Below, piece after piece: positions 34,727 to 46,100 of a stretch of DNA of 64,000 nucleotides (its first letter is position 1; the number at the start of each line of letters is the position of its first letter). The notes under the pieces are model-generated. The model was not told where the DNA came from. It saw nothing but the letters and a program-made list of their open reading frames with translations, and did no database searches. This DNA is from Meandrina meandrites (lineage: Eukaryota > Cnidaria > Anthozoa > Scleractinia > Meandrinidae): assembly GCA_963693305.1 (NCBI GenBank), contig OY855904.1:10970996-11034995 (forward strand). The letters run 5' to 3'. A program made the position numbers and the translations under genes.

Positions 34727-35734
34727 ACGTTTGTCTCAGACGATTTTTGGACTCGCCTGCCGGTTAGTGTAAAGCCAGACCTAGGAGAGCTTATCTCGGT
34801 TTTGCTGAAGTCTAAAGCGGATTCTACAGCGAAGAGATATAAGAAAGAGATTGTGAAGTTTATTGAATATTGTAATTTTTCCGGGGTTCGGCCGGTGCCT
34901 CCTTTTCCAGTTGCGTTTATAGTTGCTTATCTTTTTAAGGTTTATAAGAGTTCTAATTCTTATGCCTCTTTAGTTATGTCTCATGCAGCTCTTAAGTGGT
35001 TTCACTCGTTAGGTCCAAGTAACGGCGCCAATCAATTGGATAGTTCGATCTGTCATAATTTGCTGGAGGCGGCTAGGCGCAATAAGCCGGTTAGTGTTAA
35101 AAAGGCGCCTATCTCTGCCGACATTATTAAGAGTATTATTGATAAGTTCGCTGGGCCTTCTGCTAATCTTAAGGATATGCGAGTTGCTTGTATCTGCTCG
35201 TTAGGCTTTGCGGGGTTTTTTCGTTATGATGAACTTAGTAACATTGCGCCCTCGCATCTTGAATTTTTTCCTGATCATCTTAGAGTGTTTGTTCCCAGGG
35301 CTAAAAATGACATTTATCGCGAGGGTAATTATGTTTATATTAAGAGATTGGGTAACAAGTATTGCCCTGTTGCACTTTTAGAAGGGTATATTTCCATGTG
35401 TGGCATTGAACTTTCCAGTTCAGTTGCTCTATTCCGTCCAGTAAGATTTTTTAAGTCCACCAATACTTATAAGTTACATGGAGTTAAATTATCGTATACT
35501 AGATGCAGAGAAATCTTTAAAGAGTGCCTTAAAGGAATAGGGGTGAATCATAAGTTGTACGGTCTTTATAGTTTAAGGTCTGGTGGAGCTACCTCTGCTG
35601 TTAGTCATAATCCTAATCTTTCAGAAAGGGTACTTAAACTTCATGGTCGTTGGAAGTCTGATACCGCGAAAGATATGTACATTCTAGAAGATATTTCTAA
35701 GCGTTTGCAAGTAACTAGTCAACTTGGTTTGTAA
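34727..35734 (+). CDS. Tyrosine recombinase of the DIRS element
   Basis: Integrates the circular DNA form by site-specific recombination. The N-terminal SAM-like part starts near KSKADSTAKRYKKEI; the catalytic part has the first arginine in GFAGFFRYDELS, then YSLRSGGATSA and HGRWKSDTAKDMYI with the nucleophilic tyrosine. The H-x-x-R box reads Y-S-L-R, with tyrosine where histidine is normal. No ATG opens the frame; a good acceptor (TTCTGATTACAG, ending 34726) suggests it is a 3' exon. It ends at TAA 35732-35734, about 80 bases before B2. Confidence 0.82.
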   Translation, partial: TFVSDDFWTRLPVSVKPDLGELISVLLKSKADSTAKRYKKEIVKFIEYCNFSGVRPVPPFPVAFIVAYLFKVYKSSNSYASLVMSHAALKWFHSLGPSNGANQLDSSICHNLLEAARRNKPVSVKKAPISADIIKSIIDKFAGPSANLKDMRVACICSLGFAGFFRYDELSNIAPSHLEFFPDHLRVFVPRAKNDIYREGNYVYIKRLGNKYCPVALLEGYISMCGIELSSSVALFRPVRFFKSTNTYKLHGVKLSYTRCREIFKECLKGIGVNHKLYGLYSLRSGGATSAVSHNPNLSERVLKLHGRWKSDTAKDMYILEDISKRLQVTSQLGL

Positions 35735-35811
35735 ATTTGCATTTATTTAGTGTGATTCAGTTTATTCATTCTATTATGATTGCTTTTGTGAATCTTGAAT
35801 AAACGTCAGTT

Positions 35812-35916
35812 TTGGATTGCCTGAGCATCCAACCATCAACTTGTGTATTTATTTATCTAAGTATTTAAGAGGAAAATAATTTACGTTCGTTTGAGCGTAG
35901 CGAATTAGAACGTAAA
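35812..35916 (+). repeat. Right terminal repeat B2 (105 bp)
   Basis: Matches B1 over its full length and marks the right end of the element. Sequence diverges from the B1A2 junction immediately after the terminal AAA. Confidence 0.87.
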
Positions 35917-36008
35917 ACTTTTTGACAACTATTTATACATTAAACGGGGGTCTGGAACCTAGAGTGAGAACAAAAGATGATCTTCAGCAGTAATTTACTA
36001 TAACATAG

Positions 36009-36488
36009 TTAATTAACAATAATAATAGCAATAATAACAACAATAGCTTCTCGCTGCTGATGTTGACATTTAAAGACGGCTTTAGCTCTTGTTAAAATGT
36101 TCTGTTTTACAGTGTAAATCAGATTTTCCCGAACCCAAAATGTCCGAATGGTCCCATTTGATATTATGTCCAGTGGCTCTGACATGTTCAGCAATGTTCT
36201 GTTCACCTCATGAAGCCTTCGTTTTGTTTTGCCAATGTAAAAGTAATCGCAATCCCAGCAACTAGCCTTGTAGATAACCTTAGATAATTGGGAACGTTTT
36301 CGAGACACCCAGGGGGTCTGAGTTTTTCGGGTCTGAGGTCTGAGTTTCGAGACACCCTTAAACATATTTGAGGTTTTGCACTGATGGGTGATATCGGTTA
36401 CAAAAGGCGAGATTCCTTTTCGGCTTTCATTTTTTTGTTGTAGCGCTGATTCCCTTTCTGTGAATTTAATATCTGATAGAAATGTCAC
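36009..36488 (-). pseudogene. Penelope-like retroelement fragment with GIY-YIG endonuclease
   Basis: The frame contains a Cys-rich GIY-YIG core (VIYKASCWDCDYFYIGKTKRRLHE) preceded by a linker like that of Penelope-like elements from marine animals. After RRLHE the expected endonuclease continuation is found in a neighbouring frame, so there is a frameshift and later stops. No reverse transcriptase is visible to the right (5' side). It is a 3' truncated-end relic. Confidence 0.65.
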
Positions 36489-36596
36489 AATCAGATTATT
36501 TGGATAACCCTAGCACGGAAACGTGACATGAATTTGGTAATGTTCTCTTCAAATGTTGCTCTTGAAGTGTTAGTGCGTAAAAGTCTGAGTGATATC

Positions 36597-36624
36597 AGAA
36601 GTCCATAACTAGTTATGGACTTCT
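36597..36624. repeat. 28-bp perfect palindrome
   Basis: AGAAGTCCATAACT is followed directly by its exact reverse complement, with imperfect pairing (ATATC / GATAT) beyond. It could be a collapsed foldback element. The DNA from 36640 to 37190 holds nothing else I recognise apart from the promoter region of the next gene. Confidence 0.75.
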
Positions 36625-37191
36625 GGTGATATATAGAAATAAGCTGCAGTAGTGTGTCAACAAAAGCTGATATTCTTTCTGTAGGTCCAGTGCAGCTGAT
36701 ATAATTGGTCCACCTATACTAAAGTAGGTTTGTGAATCTTAGTTAGTAAGGGTATAGAATTCCGGTATTCGCGGTGGATTTGGTGTTTGAGACAATCATT
36801 TTCTAGTCATACCCTGCTCCCCTACATCGTGCGCAACTCTTACGCATGTTATATGAAGACGACTGGGGACGGGACGAGTCAGACGCTTCACCCCCTAGGC
36901 CTCGCTTTGGAAACGCAAATTTGAAAATTATCTTAAATGAAAAGATACACACATATGAAAACAAAAAAAATGCCAGAAGTTTAGCAGAATTTCGTGTTAT
37001 TGACGCTTGGGGGTAAATTTTTGTCAACTGACTTTATCATGCATATTCTAAAAGCCTTTTGGGACTTTAGACTCGCTTTCATGCAACTTCCCGTTTTCTC
37101 CTGAATTTCGCGGAAGAGAGCAAAGTGTTGTTCTTGTACAAATTTTTGTTAAGAAAACACGTCGCTGCTGAAACCATTCTGAAAAAAAAAC

Positions 37192-40100
37192 ATGGGAAAT
37201 ACCACCTCACACGAAACATATGAGTCCTCAAATAAGCATACAGACGGCTATGCGTATTGGGCCGAGTTTGAGCCAGAGTATTTTGAGCAGGGTGTTTCTC
37301 GCTATGCCTTTAAAGGTAGGTATCGAGGAAGCGGCCCAATGAGAAATCGGCCATGTGTCACTAAAGTCTTTAAGAGCCACTATGCCAAGAACTTCGATAT
37401 GTGGGTACCTGACCTGGCTGCAAGTAAGAGAGCTCAGAGGTTTGCCAGCCATTTCAACAGAAGCGAGCTTCCCAAGCTTGCTATAGAGCCTAAAAGAGAT
37501 TTGGATTTTGTCATCCCTCTTATTGCCAAGACAGATAAACTATCACATTTCAACTATCTCTGGTTTATCCCAGGAGCAGATGATAAAAGGTGAGGATCCA
37601 CATTGTGCAGTGTAATCTTAGTAAAATTTTTCTCTTCAGTTGATGATGGTTTCTATTTCCGCTTTCGCTTTCGCTCTCGGTCTTCCCTTGGGTGAATAAT
37701 TCTACTTTGTAAACATTCCTATAAAAAGGCCCCCTCTAGCACTTTGTTGGCTTCAATGTTCCGCAAATTTTGCTTTTTAAATGCGACTCCTGTTCATTTA
37801 TGTGGAAGTAACAACCTCATATACAATATATACTACCAATAATTCTTTCCATACAAGCTTAGAGAAAATTTTAAACAGACATTTATGCATTTATTCTGAG
37901 AATTTGAAATTCGTGTTGACCACGCAAAAACACTGTTACTACATGAAAGCTCAAAGAGATAATGCTGAACACATCAATCGTTTCACTATTTATGAATTTA
38001 AGAATTCAATCAACAAGGATAACGATGCTTTGGAACTAATACCTGTATTTCGAAATGATGTAGGCGAACCATGAGAGGACGCCTCTTCATATGAACTCGG
38101 TAACCGGGCTGGCTCGGTTACCGGGATGAATTTTGTCGTCTGTTCATATGGGAAATTCCAGCCCGGTGACCGGGACGAAATTCAAGAAATAAAACCAAAA
38201 TGGCGCCACATAAACTTGCCGTTCGCGACTATCATATATAAAGCTAATTCAAATACTTTAGAAATGGAAATGTGGAAATGCATACAAGGCAAACGTAGGC
38301 CGCCCTGTAGCGAAAGCAAAGCTTATTTGTGAAAAAAGTTTCGTCCCGGTAACAGGGCTGAAGTATGGTGGCCTATGACTATCATTCAAAATTTGCCTCA
38401 TATTTACACAAAAATTGTAAAACAGAACACAAATTAACCAAAAATTAAGAATAAAATACTATTCAAATTAAAAATAAAAGCGTTGAACATGAAAATGAAA
38501 TGCAAAGCAGAAATAAAATGAAAATAAAAACCAAAACAAACCGAATTAAACGTGAAACAAAAACTAAAGTAAACTAAAAAAGGAAATTAAAAAAGTGAAT
38601 ATAAAATTAAACATAAATTGAAATGAAAGTGAATTGATAAAAAAAAAACTAAAAACAAAATTAAGTTCAAATGAAAATGAAAACAAATTTTTCATGAGCC
38701 TGGGGCTATCATAGTATACCAGGATGCTTTGCACGATATCTCCCATAATGCCTTGTGAGCTTTTCAAGATGGCGGGTTTGAGAAATGATTCTTGGTGCCG
38801 AGGACTTGGCGTTACAGGAAGGTTTGGCGAAATATGTGAGACAGGGTATGCAAAGGAAGGAAATGTTAGATTTTTTAAAAAGAGACTTTCCTATATATGC
38901 TTGGAGCATACCTACTCTCGACAGACGGCTTCGACACTTTCTTATTTTCTACACGGATAAAAATGTCACTGTTGACGAAGTTAAGGAGGCTGTTGGCAAA
39001 GAACTTCAAGGACCTGGCCAACTTCTTGGTTACTGGGCATTACACCAAAAGATCCGTCAAGAACATCTTTTGAATGTCCCGAGAGATCTGGTATATGCAG
39101 TTATGCAGGAATTGGATCCTGAGGGACTGGAGAGTCGTGCAGTTGGGGTCAAGAACAAGAAAAAGAAACAGTGTTTTACAACTAGAGGCCCAAACTGGGT
39201 TCATTCTGTTGACGGACATAATAAACTAATGGGTTTTCAGAATGATTCCTTCCCATTAACAATATTATATGGTAGTGTAGATACTGCAAGCAGAAAGTTA
39301 CTTTGGTAACCAACAGAAACAGTGATTTATGGTCCATCAACTGCTAACCAAGTAAGTGTCAGTTCGGCGGATAACCAGAACTGGGTATATGATTTCCTGT
39401 TATCTGATTGGCTCACACAAAACCAAAAGATTGCCTAGACCGCGAAAGTTCTAATGTTCTAAGTTCTAAGTTCTAATGAAATGGCGAGCGTGAAAGTCGA
39501 GCGATCGAGCGAAGCAAGTCTTATGTCGCATGTAGGAGGAATCCCAATCTATCGATCTCTGGAGCCTCTGTAGGATTTGCTCCTGCTTTATTCATTCAAA
39601 CACTGCAATTTAAGCCAAAATGGAGTATAGGTTTTCCCGACACGGACGGCTGTATACAGGCTACTGAAAAATAGGGTTATTATAAGCGATCGACAAATCG
39701 AAGACAAAATTGCAAAATTGTTTCTGTTGGGTCCATATCGCCATGATGTTGCTGAAGAAATGCATGCATCGTGGCCATTATACCCGTTTCCGTGCCTCTG
39801 TCCATCCGTAAATATGAGGGAATGACTTTGCTTTCATACAGATATTCAAGATACCAACGGCCTATCAATCTCGGTTCGAGGTTAGTGGTCCAGATCCGTA
39901 GCCAAAGTAACTTTCTGCTTGTAGTATCTACACTACCATATAATATTGTTAGTGGGAAGGTATCATTCTGAAAACCCATTAGTTTATTATGTCCGTCAAC
40001 AGAATGAACCCAGTTTGGGCCTCTAGTTGTAAAACACTGTTTCTTTTTCTTGTTCTTGACCCCAACTGCACGACTCTCCAGTCCTTCAGGATCCAATTCC

Positions 40101-43100
40101 TGCATAACTGCATATACCAGATCTCTCGGGACATTCAAAAGATGTTCTTGACGGATCTTTTGGTTTAATGGCCGGTAACCAAGAAGTTGGCCAGGTCCTT
40201 GAACTTCTTTGCCAACAGCCTCCTTAACTTCGTCAACAGTGACATTTCTATCCGTGTAGAAAATATGAAAGTGTCGAAGCCGTCTGTCGAGAGTAGGTAT
40301 GCTCCAAGCATACATAGGAAAGTCTCTTTTTAGAAAATCTAACATTTCCTTCCTTTGCATACCCTGTCTCACATATTTCGCCAAACCTTCCTGTAACGCC
40401 AAGTCCTCGGCACCAAGAATCATTTCTCAAACCCGCCATCTTGAAAAGCTCACAAGGCATTATGGGAGATATCGTGCAAAGCATCCTGGTATACTATGAT
40501 AGCCCCAGGCTCATGAAAAATTTGTTTTCATTTTCATTTGAACTTACCGTAAAAACTCGTGTATAAGCCGCACTCGTAGATAAGCCGCACCCAAAATTTC
40601 AAGCACGATTTTGAGAAAAAAAATAAAAACTGTCGGAAAAATGCCCAGTTGATTGTGAAAAATGCTGGATTATGTGGAAATTTCAACAATCCATAAAGCT
40701 AAAGTTGATTCCTTGAGCCTTTCTCATGTGCAGGATGTACCATAAACGAGGAAACACATAAACGGAAAACACTCCAGTCTTACCCAGAATTTTATAGAAT
40801 AAACATCATTTCTGCCAACTTTGACATTTTTTATCTTTTTCTGCCATTCGTTGACAGGTATTTCTTCATTCATGACAGTTTTTACACCAAATTTTGCGGA
40901 CATGTTGTCGTTGTGTTCGTCAAAACGTTCGTAGCTTAGTAACCAGGCACTCGTTCGGACAACTGGTATCCAGGCCCATCGCCAAAAGACACGTGGAACG
41001 CCTGGAGGTTGAAAACTGTTCACGGACGAAAAGCGGGGGTTTCGTCGCTGTTTTGAGGGAAAAAACTTTTTCAAAATGATCAGTCTCTTTGTTATTTTTG
41101 TTTGTGAGGATAGTAAAGAGCTGCTTTGTCGCTTATATGGAGCAATTTTTCAGTTTTATGTGCAAAAATGCCCAGAGGATGCAGATGTGAGCGATTTACG
41201 TGGACCCGCACGGCCGCATCCTGTCAGATGCCCTGTTTGCATGCAATGGTCTTGTAGATAAGCCGCACCCACGATTTTGAGCCACAAATTTTGGCAAAAA
41301 AATGCGGCTTATACACGAGTTTTTACGGTAATTTTGTTTTTAGTTGTTTTTTTTTTTATCAATTCACTTTCATTTCAATTTATGTTTAATTTTATATTCA
41401 CTTTTTTAATTTCCTTTTTTAGTTTACTTTAGTTTTTGTTTCACGTTTAATTCGGTTTGTTTTGGTTTTTATTTTCATTTTATTTCTGCTTTGCATTTCA
41501 TTTTCATGTTCAACGCTTTTATTTTTAATTTGAATAGTATTTTATTCTTAATTTTTGGTTAATTTGTGTTCTGTTTTACAATTTTTGTGTAAATATGAGG
41601 CAAATTTCGAATGATAGTCATAGGCCACCATACTGAAGTGTTCATATGGGAAAATTTTCATCCCGGTTGCCGAGATGTCGGTTGCATGCATGCCCTCGGA
41701 GCTCCGGATCTCCCCAGGCACACAGGAGATCGAGCCTGATTGGTATCTTAAGGCGATAGCCCAGAAGAACACTCCCAAGGAGGCATAATATTTATAGGGG
41801 CACTGTCACGGGGATTTTAATGCTTTTTGGGAAAAAGTACTAAAATTGGTGAATAGGTCTTCTCGTACACGAAATGTACCTAGTACACCAAGATGGAGAT
41901 AAAAAGTAAATTGTTGTTGAAGGAAGAAGGGAGCCATAACAATTTTTAAGTGTTTTTCCAGTCCACAGGGACAAATCTTGAAAAAGTCAGCCTGACTTTT
42001 TCAAGTTGAGATCTAAAGTTCCTGATGGCATCACAATAATATCACTTGTTTATCACTTCAGTAGACGTTCATGGTGATTTTTAACAAAATTGGACCACTA
42101 TTCATAGTTTCCATGTCTTTAGGCTCTTGAGTTTTCGAAGTGAAACTGGTGACAGTGTCCTTTAAGGCTGCACTGTGATCAGTGACGTCACTGAATAACA
42201 CTTTGGTTTAGCACAAGTTGTTTAACACTGTAAAATTGATGAGCTTTCCGTATCTGGCTTCTAGTTAGATAAAACTGGCAGGTGCAACCAATATGACATT
42301 TGTGATACTAATTTGATACTTATTTTGCAGATATGTTTTGCCACAGGAATATGTGGCTATAGAGCCCTATCTTTCTGGGAGCTACCAGAAGTTCAATTCA
42401 AATGGTGGATATGAGAATGACCTCAGTAAGCTACTACCCGCTTTCTGCCACTGGACTTGGGAAATCAGTGGTCATAAATTTATGGTAAGGCAACAGGATT
42501 ATCTTATATCATGCAAATGTACTTTTGCTTTTAATCTCACTATCATTTGGAGCCTGGGCTCTCAGTATTTTGGTACTGTTGACAATACTACTGTTACCTT
42601 TACAATAGTTTAAACCCTTTGTAAGTTGTCTGTACATGGATGTAAAAGACTGCAGATTTTAAGTACAATTTGGATGTAAAGGTCTCTTTGTAGTTGGGTT
42701 TTCAACAAAATCCAGTCAGTTATACATAATTATCCCCGGCCACACCCCTCTCGCACAACGGAGCAGACAAAACGAGTCAGCAGATCTGTCCCAAGATAAA
42801 GAGGTCTGAACAAGATTCACAGGGGAGAAGAGAGAGGCACAAGAACAGAAAGACGGAGTGCCAGAGAAACATCATTATATGTATATTATGTATATATAAA
42901 CTATGTAGTTGTGAAAGAGGTGAAAAACTAGGCTTGAATACACTCAGAGACGATGTTCGGGAGCACAAGTCTGTGCCAAAGGCAGAGACAAATATAACAG
43001 GCAGATCGCTAGTCTCCTTGAAGCTTAATGAGTTCTTCTGGGATACCCACTGGAAGACGAACGTGGCGCCACCTCGATGAAAAAGAAATGACACATTCTG

Positions 43101-46100
43101 TGGATGATGCAATGCTTCTGGAAAAACCTGAACGGAACGTTCTTGAACATAGTGTACAAAGATTTGCATCAGCAAAACTGTAAAAAGTCAAGGAGTAATG
43201 TAATGACCGCACTTCTGTCTGTGCTTTATCCAAACTTTTTGAAATACATAAGAGAAATTCCCAAAATCACCTTTGAGGTGAGTGAGGCCTTGAAAACGAT
43301 TTCTAAAGACGCAAACGAAACATAAACCCCTCAGGTCACACAAACCGGAAAAGTGAAGTAACGCTAGCTCGGATCATTAGCGTGTTTTTTTTTTCTTTTG
43401 TCATCCTAAAGGCCTTTTCGATTTTCCCGATGCACATGTTTATTGGAATACCAAACTACCAAGTGTTAAATTTTTCACACCTTTCAGAGCACTTTTATTT
43501 TTCCCGTTCGCTACTATTTTTTTCTGGTCATTTTTCACTTCCAAAATAGAGTGAAGCACATGGTCGTGTTGTCTTGAAGTTGGCCATTTCAAGCCAAAAA
43601 TGTCGATAGCCACCAGAGGGGGTGGGGGTGTACTCTGGATTTATGGTGACGGGGAGATGCAAATGGGGGAGATAGATTAACCCCCTCCCCCCCCCCCCCA
43701 AAAAAAAAAAAAATCCCTCAGACTTGAAGCAAAACCCCAAAGGAATCCTATGCACATTGGGGAAGGAATAAATGTTCCCGTAAATGCCACATTTCAAGGT
43801 AAGAAGACCCAAGCGAAGAGGGTTGTCCAATACTATTGACTTGCTGCATGGCCCCTATCAAAGTTTGTCGATCCCGTCGATTCGTCAAATGGACAAATTT
43901 ATTCCTGATTCAATAAGTGGAGTTGTCGATCGAAAAATTGACCAAAATTGTATCTCATTATTGGGACTTAAGTAGAGAGACACGCTTAAAGCATATAAAC
44001 TTTAAAATTTTGGTTTATTCTCCGTCAGTACCAAATCCAATTTGCAAACTTTGCAACCTTTGCGTAAATTTCATATAATACTTGTGACATTTGATTGCTT
44101 ATTTAAATCAGCTTCACTCTCTGTATCCGGGACTGAAACTTACAAAACGCGTTTAAAACAGTGCCTATTATGTCAATCACTTACTGATCATAACAGCATA
44201 TGTTGAACAAGGTTGGACATAAGCGCTCGCCCACTCGCCCAGGCGAGTGTCAAAACTGTCCGGCGAGTACGGATCACAGATGCAGAGCACTCGTACGGTT
44301 TGGCGAGTATGATTTTCAGCTCCAGAACATATTATTCAAAATTACTAAAATTAGCGTAACTTTCTACTTTAATTTTTTCTAAATTTGAAATCAGTATTAA
44401 AATGTGTAGATTTCTTCCTGGGGTGTCTAAAATATCCACTCGGCAAGAAAATACCGCTCCTGATAACAGCACGTCAACAACGGTCCCTTAAGGACGTTCG
44501 CGCCAATTGTTTATGCGCATCCTTACTGCGCACGTAATTCCTGTCGCAACGCTACGAACGCGCGCGCTGAGGAAACTTTCCAACCACATATAGGGTGAGT
44601 AGCCGTTGCGATAACTTCGCTTGCAGTTTGCTCGCTTAAATGGTCGGTGACCCCTTCTTTTTTCTTAACAGATCACTTTTGTTAACGATTATCTACGTTT
44701 TGTGAGAAAATGAAAAAAATCTATCGATTAAAAGATTGATTTTTTTTGCCCCACGCACGTTCGAATTCCGCTTTTTGATCTTTTCGTTTTGCCGTACGAC
44801 GGGTTCAAATGCCTCTTCCAGGGCTAAGTTTTGCATAAAAGATGGCAACACTTAAAATTATTTACGCAACAGACGCACTTCTTCAAAATATCACCAAGAT
44901 CGTTTGCCTCCGTTTTCTCATCATCGATAATTTAAACTACAAACCTTGAAAGCCGTGCGAAATTACGTGCGCCAATTTTTCAAAATCAGGGTAGTTTTCT
45001 ACAGACTTTATCTCTGAAACGAAGTCGGTGACCCCCACTTTTTTTTTGTATTTCTGACACAAGTAACTAATTATCCGTCCTCAGTAAAAATTTTAGAAAA
45101 ATCTATCGACTAGAAAATTTTCGCGCGAACGTCCTTAAACTAGCTTAAACTGAGGAACAGTGTCAAATGTGATTAAAAATTAATGTTGGATATTTGATGT
45201 TCGGGGGGCTAATGTTTTCTGTGTTTGTGTGGAGCTAGGAGACTGGGCGAGTGAAAAATTATCTCGAAGGTCACTCGCCCAAATGGCGAGCGCTCCGAAA
45301 TTTTAGTTTCCAGCCCTCTCCGAGCTCAAGTAATATATTTTGCAGACGTCTATTTTCTATAGTAGGGTGTTGTTACTCCTGCTTTTTTGAGTAACTGATT
45401 ATAGTCAGAATCTGTATCCTGTGTCTCTAGTTTCCTCGAATCTCAAGTGTTGCAGAAATGCCAGCCTGCTAAGTAGTCTCTTTGTACTTTTGTTTTAGTT
45501 TTCAAGCACATGTTAAACATTGAAGCTCTAGATAATAATAATTTAGTTGTAAATATTCACTCAACAGGTATGTGACTTGCAAGGGGTACAGTATTCAGGT
45601 GGCTATAAGTTGACAGACCCTGTGGTGCACTCATTGGACTCTCTGTTTGGTAAAACTGATCTTGGTGTTGTTGGCATGGAACATGTTCTCGCAAACCATC
45701 ACTGTAACTTCATTTGTGAGCAAATGAGACTGCAGAATCCAATGAAAGGTGTTTACCGACCAGGTAACAACCCAGGGTTCAACTAAGTTTGAACTTCCAC
45801 AACACATACTAATGAGGGAATAAAATGACTTTTTGAGGGAATATTGTTTATTTGCGCCCGCGTAGTTACTATCATTATTATCAATATACAAGGTCAAAAA
45901 CATAGAGATAACTAACACATTTAATAAGCTTAACATGTTCAATAATACAAGAACTTCGCGTTGAAAATTTTGTGCTATTCTACACTGAGGCCCATGTATT
46001 GTACAGGTGCAGTTAAAAAGAGCTGCCATGTCTCTGAAATTAAATGGATAATAATATCGCCCCACTTATATCAAATAGACTTTGATTTTTCTTTTCGAAC

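Larger units (their letters stand above)
31142..35916 (+). mobile_element. DIRS/PAT-type tyrosine-recombinase retrotransposon with split direct repeats
   Basis: The layout is A1 (31142-31329), gag first exon, B1 (31942-32046), A2 (32044-32231), gag second exon, RT-RNase H, tyrosine recombinase, B2 (35812-35916). A1 and A2 differ at one position in 188; B1 and B2 look identical over 105. Split direct repeats with a fused B1A2 inside are known from PAT/Ngaro-like DIRS elements, where B1A2 represents the junction of the circular intermediate. No target duplication is expected or seen. A premature TAG and a frameshift in pol make this copy defective. Confidence 0.88.

Noticed and set aside
38420..38690. 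A-rich tract with AAAATAAAA-like words as a satellite or a poly(A) tail
   Set aside because: It is mirrored at 41340-41580, so it is part of the inverted duplication and shows no fixed period.
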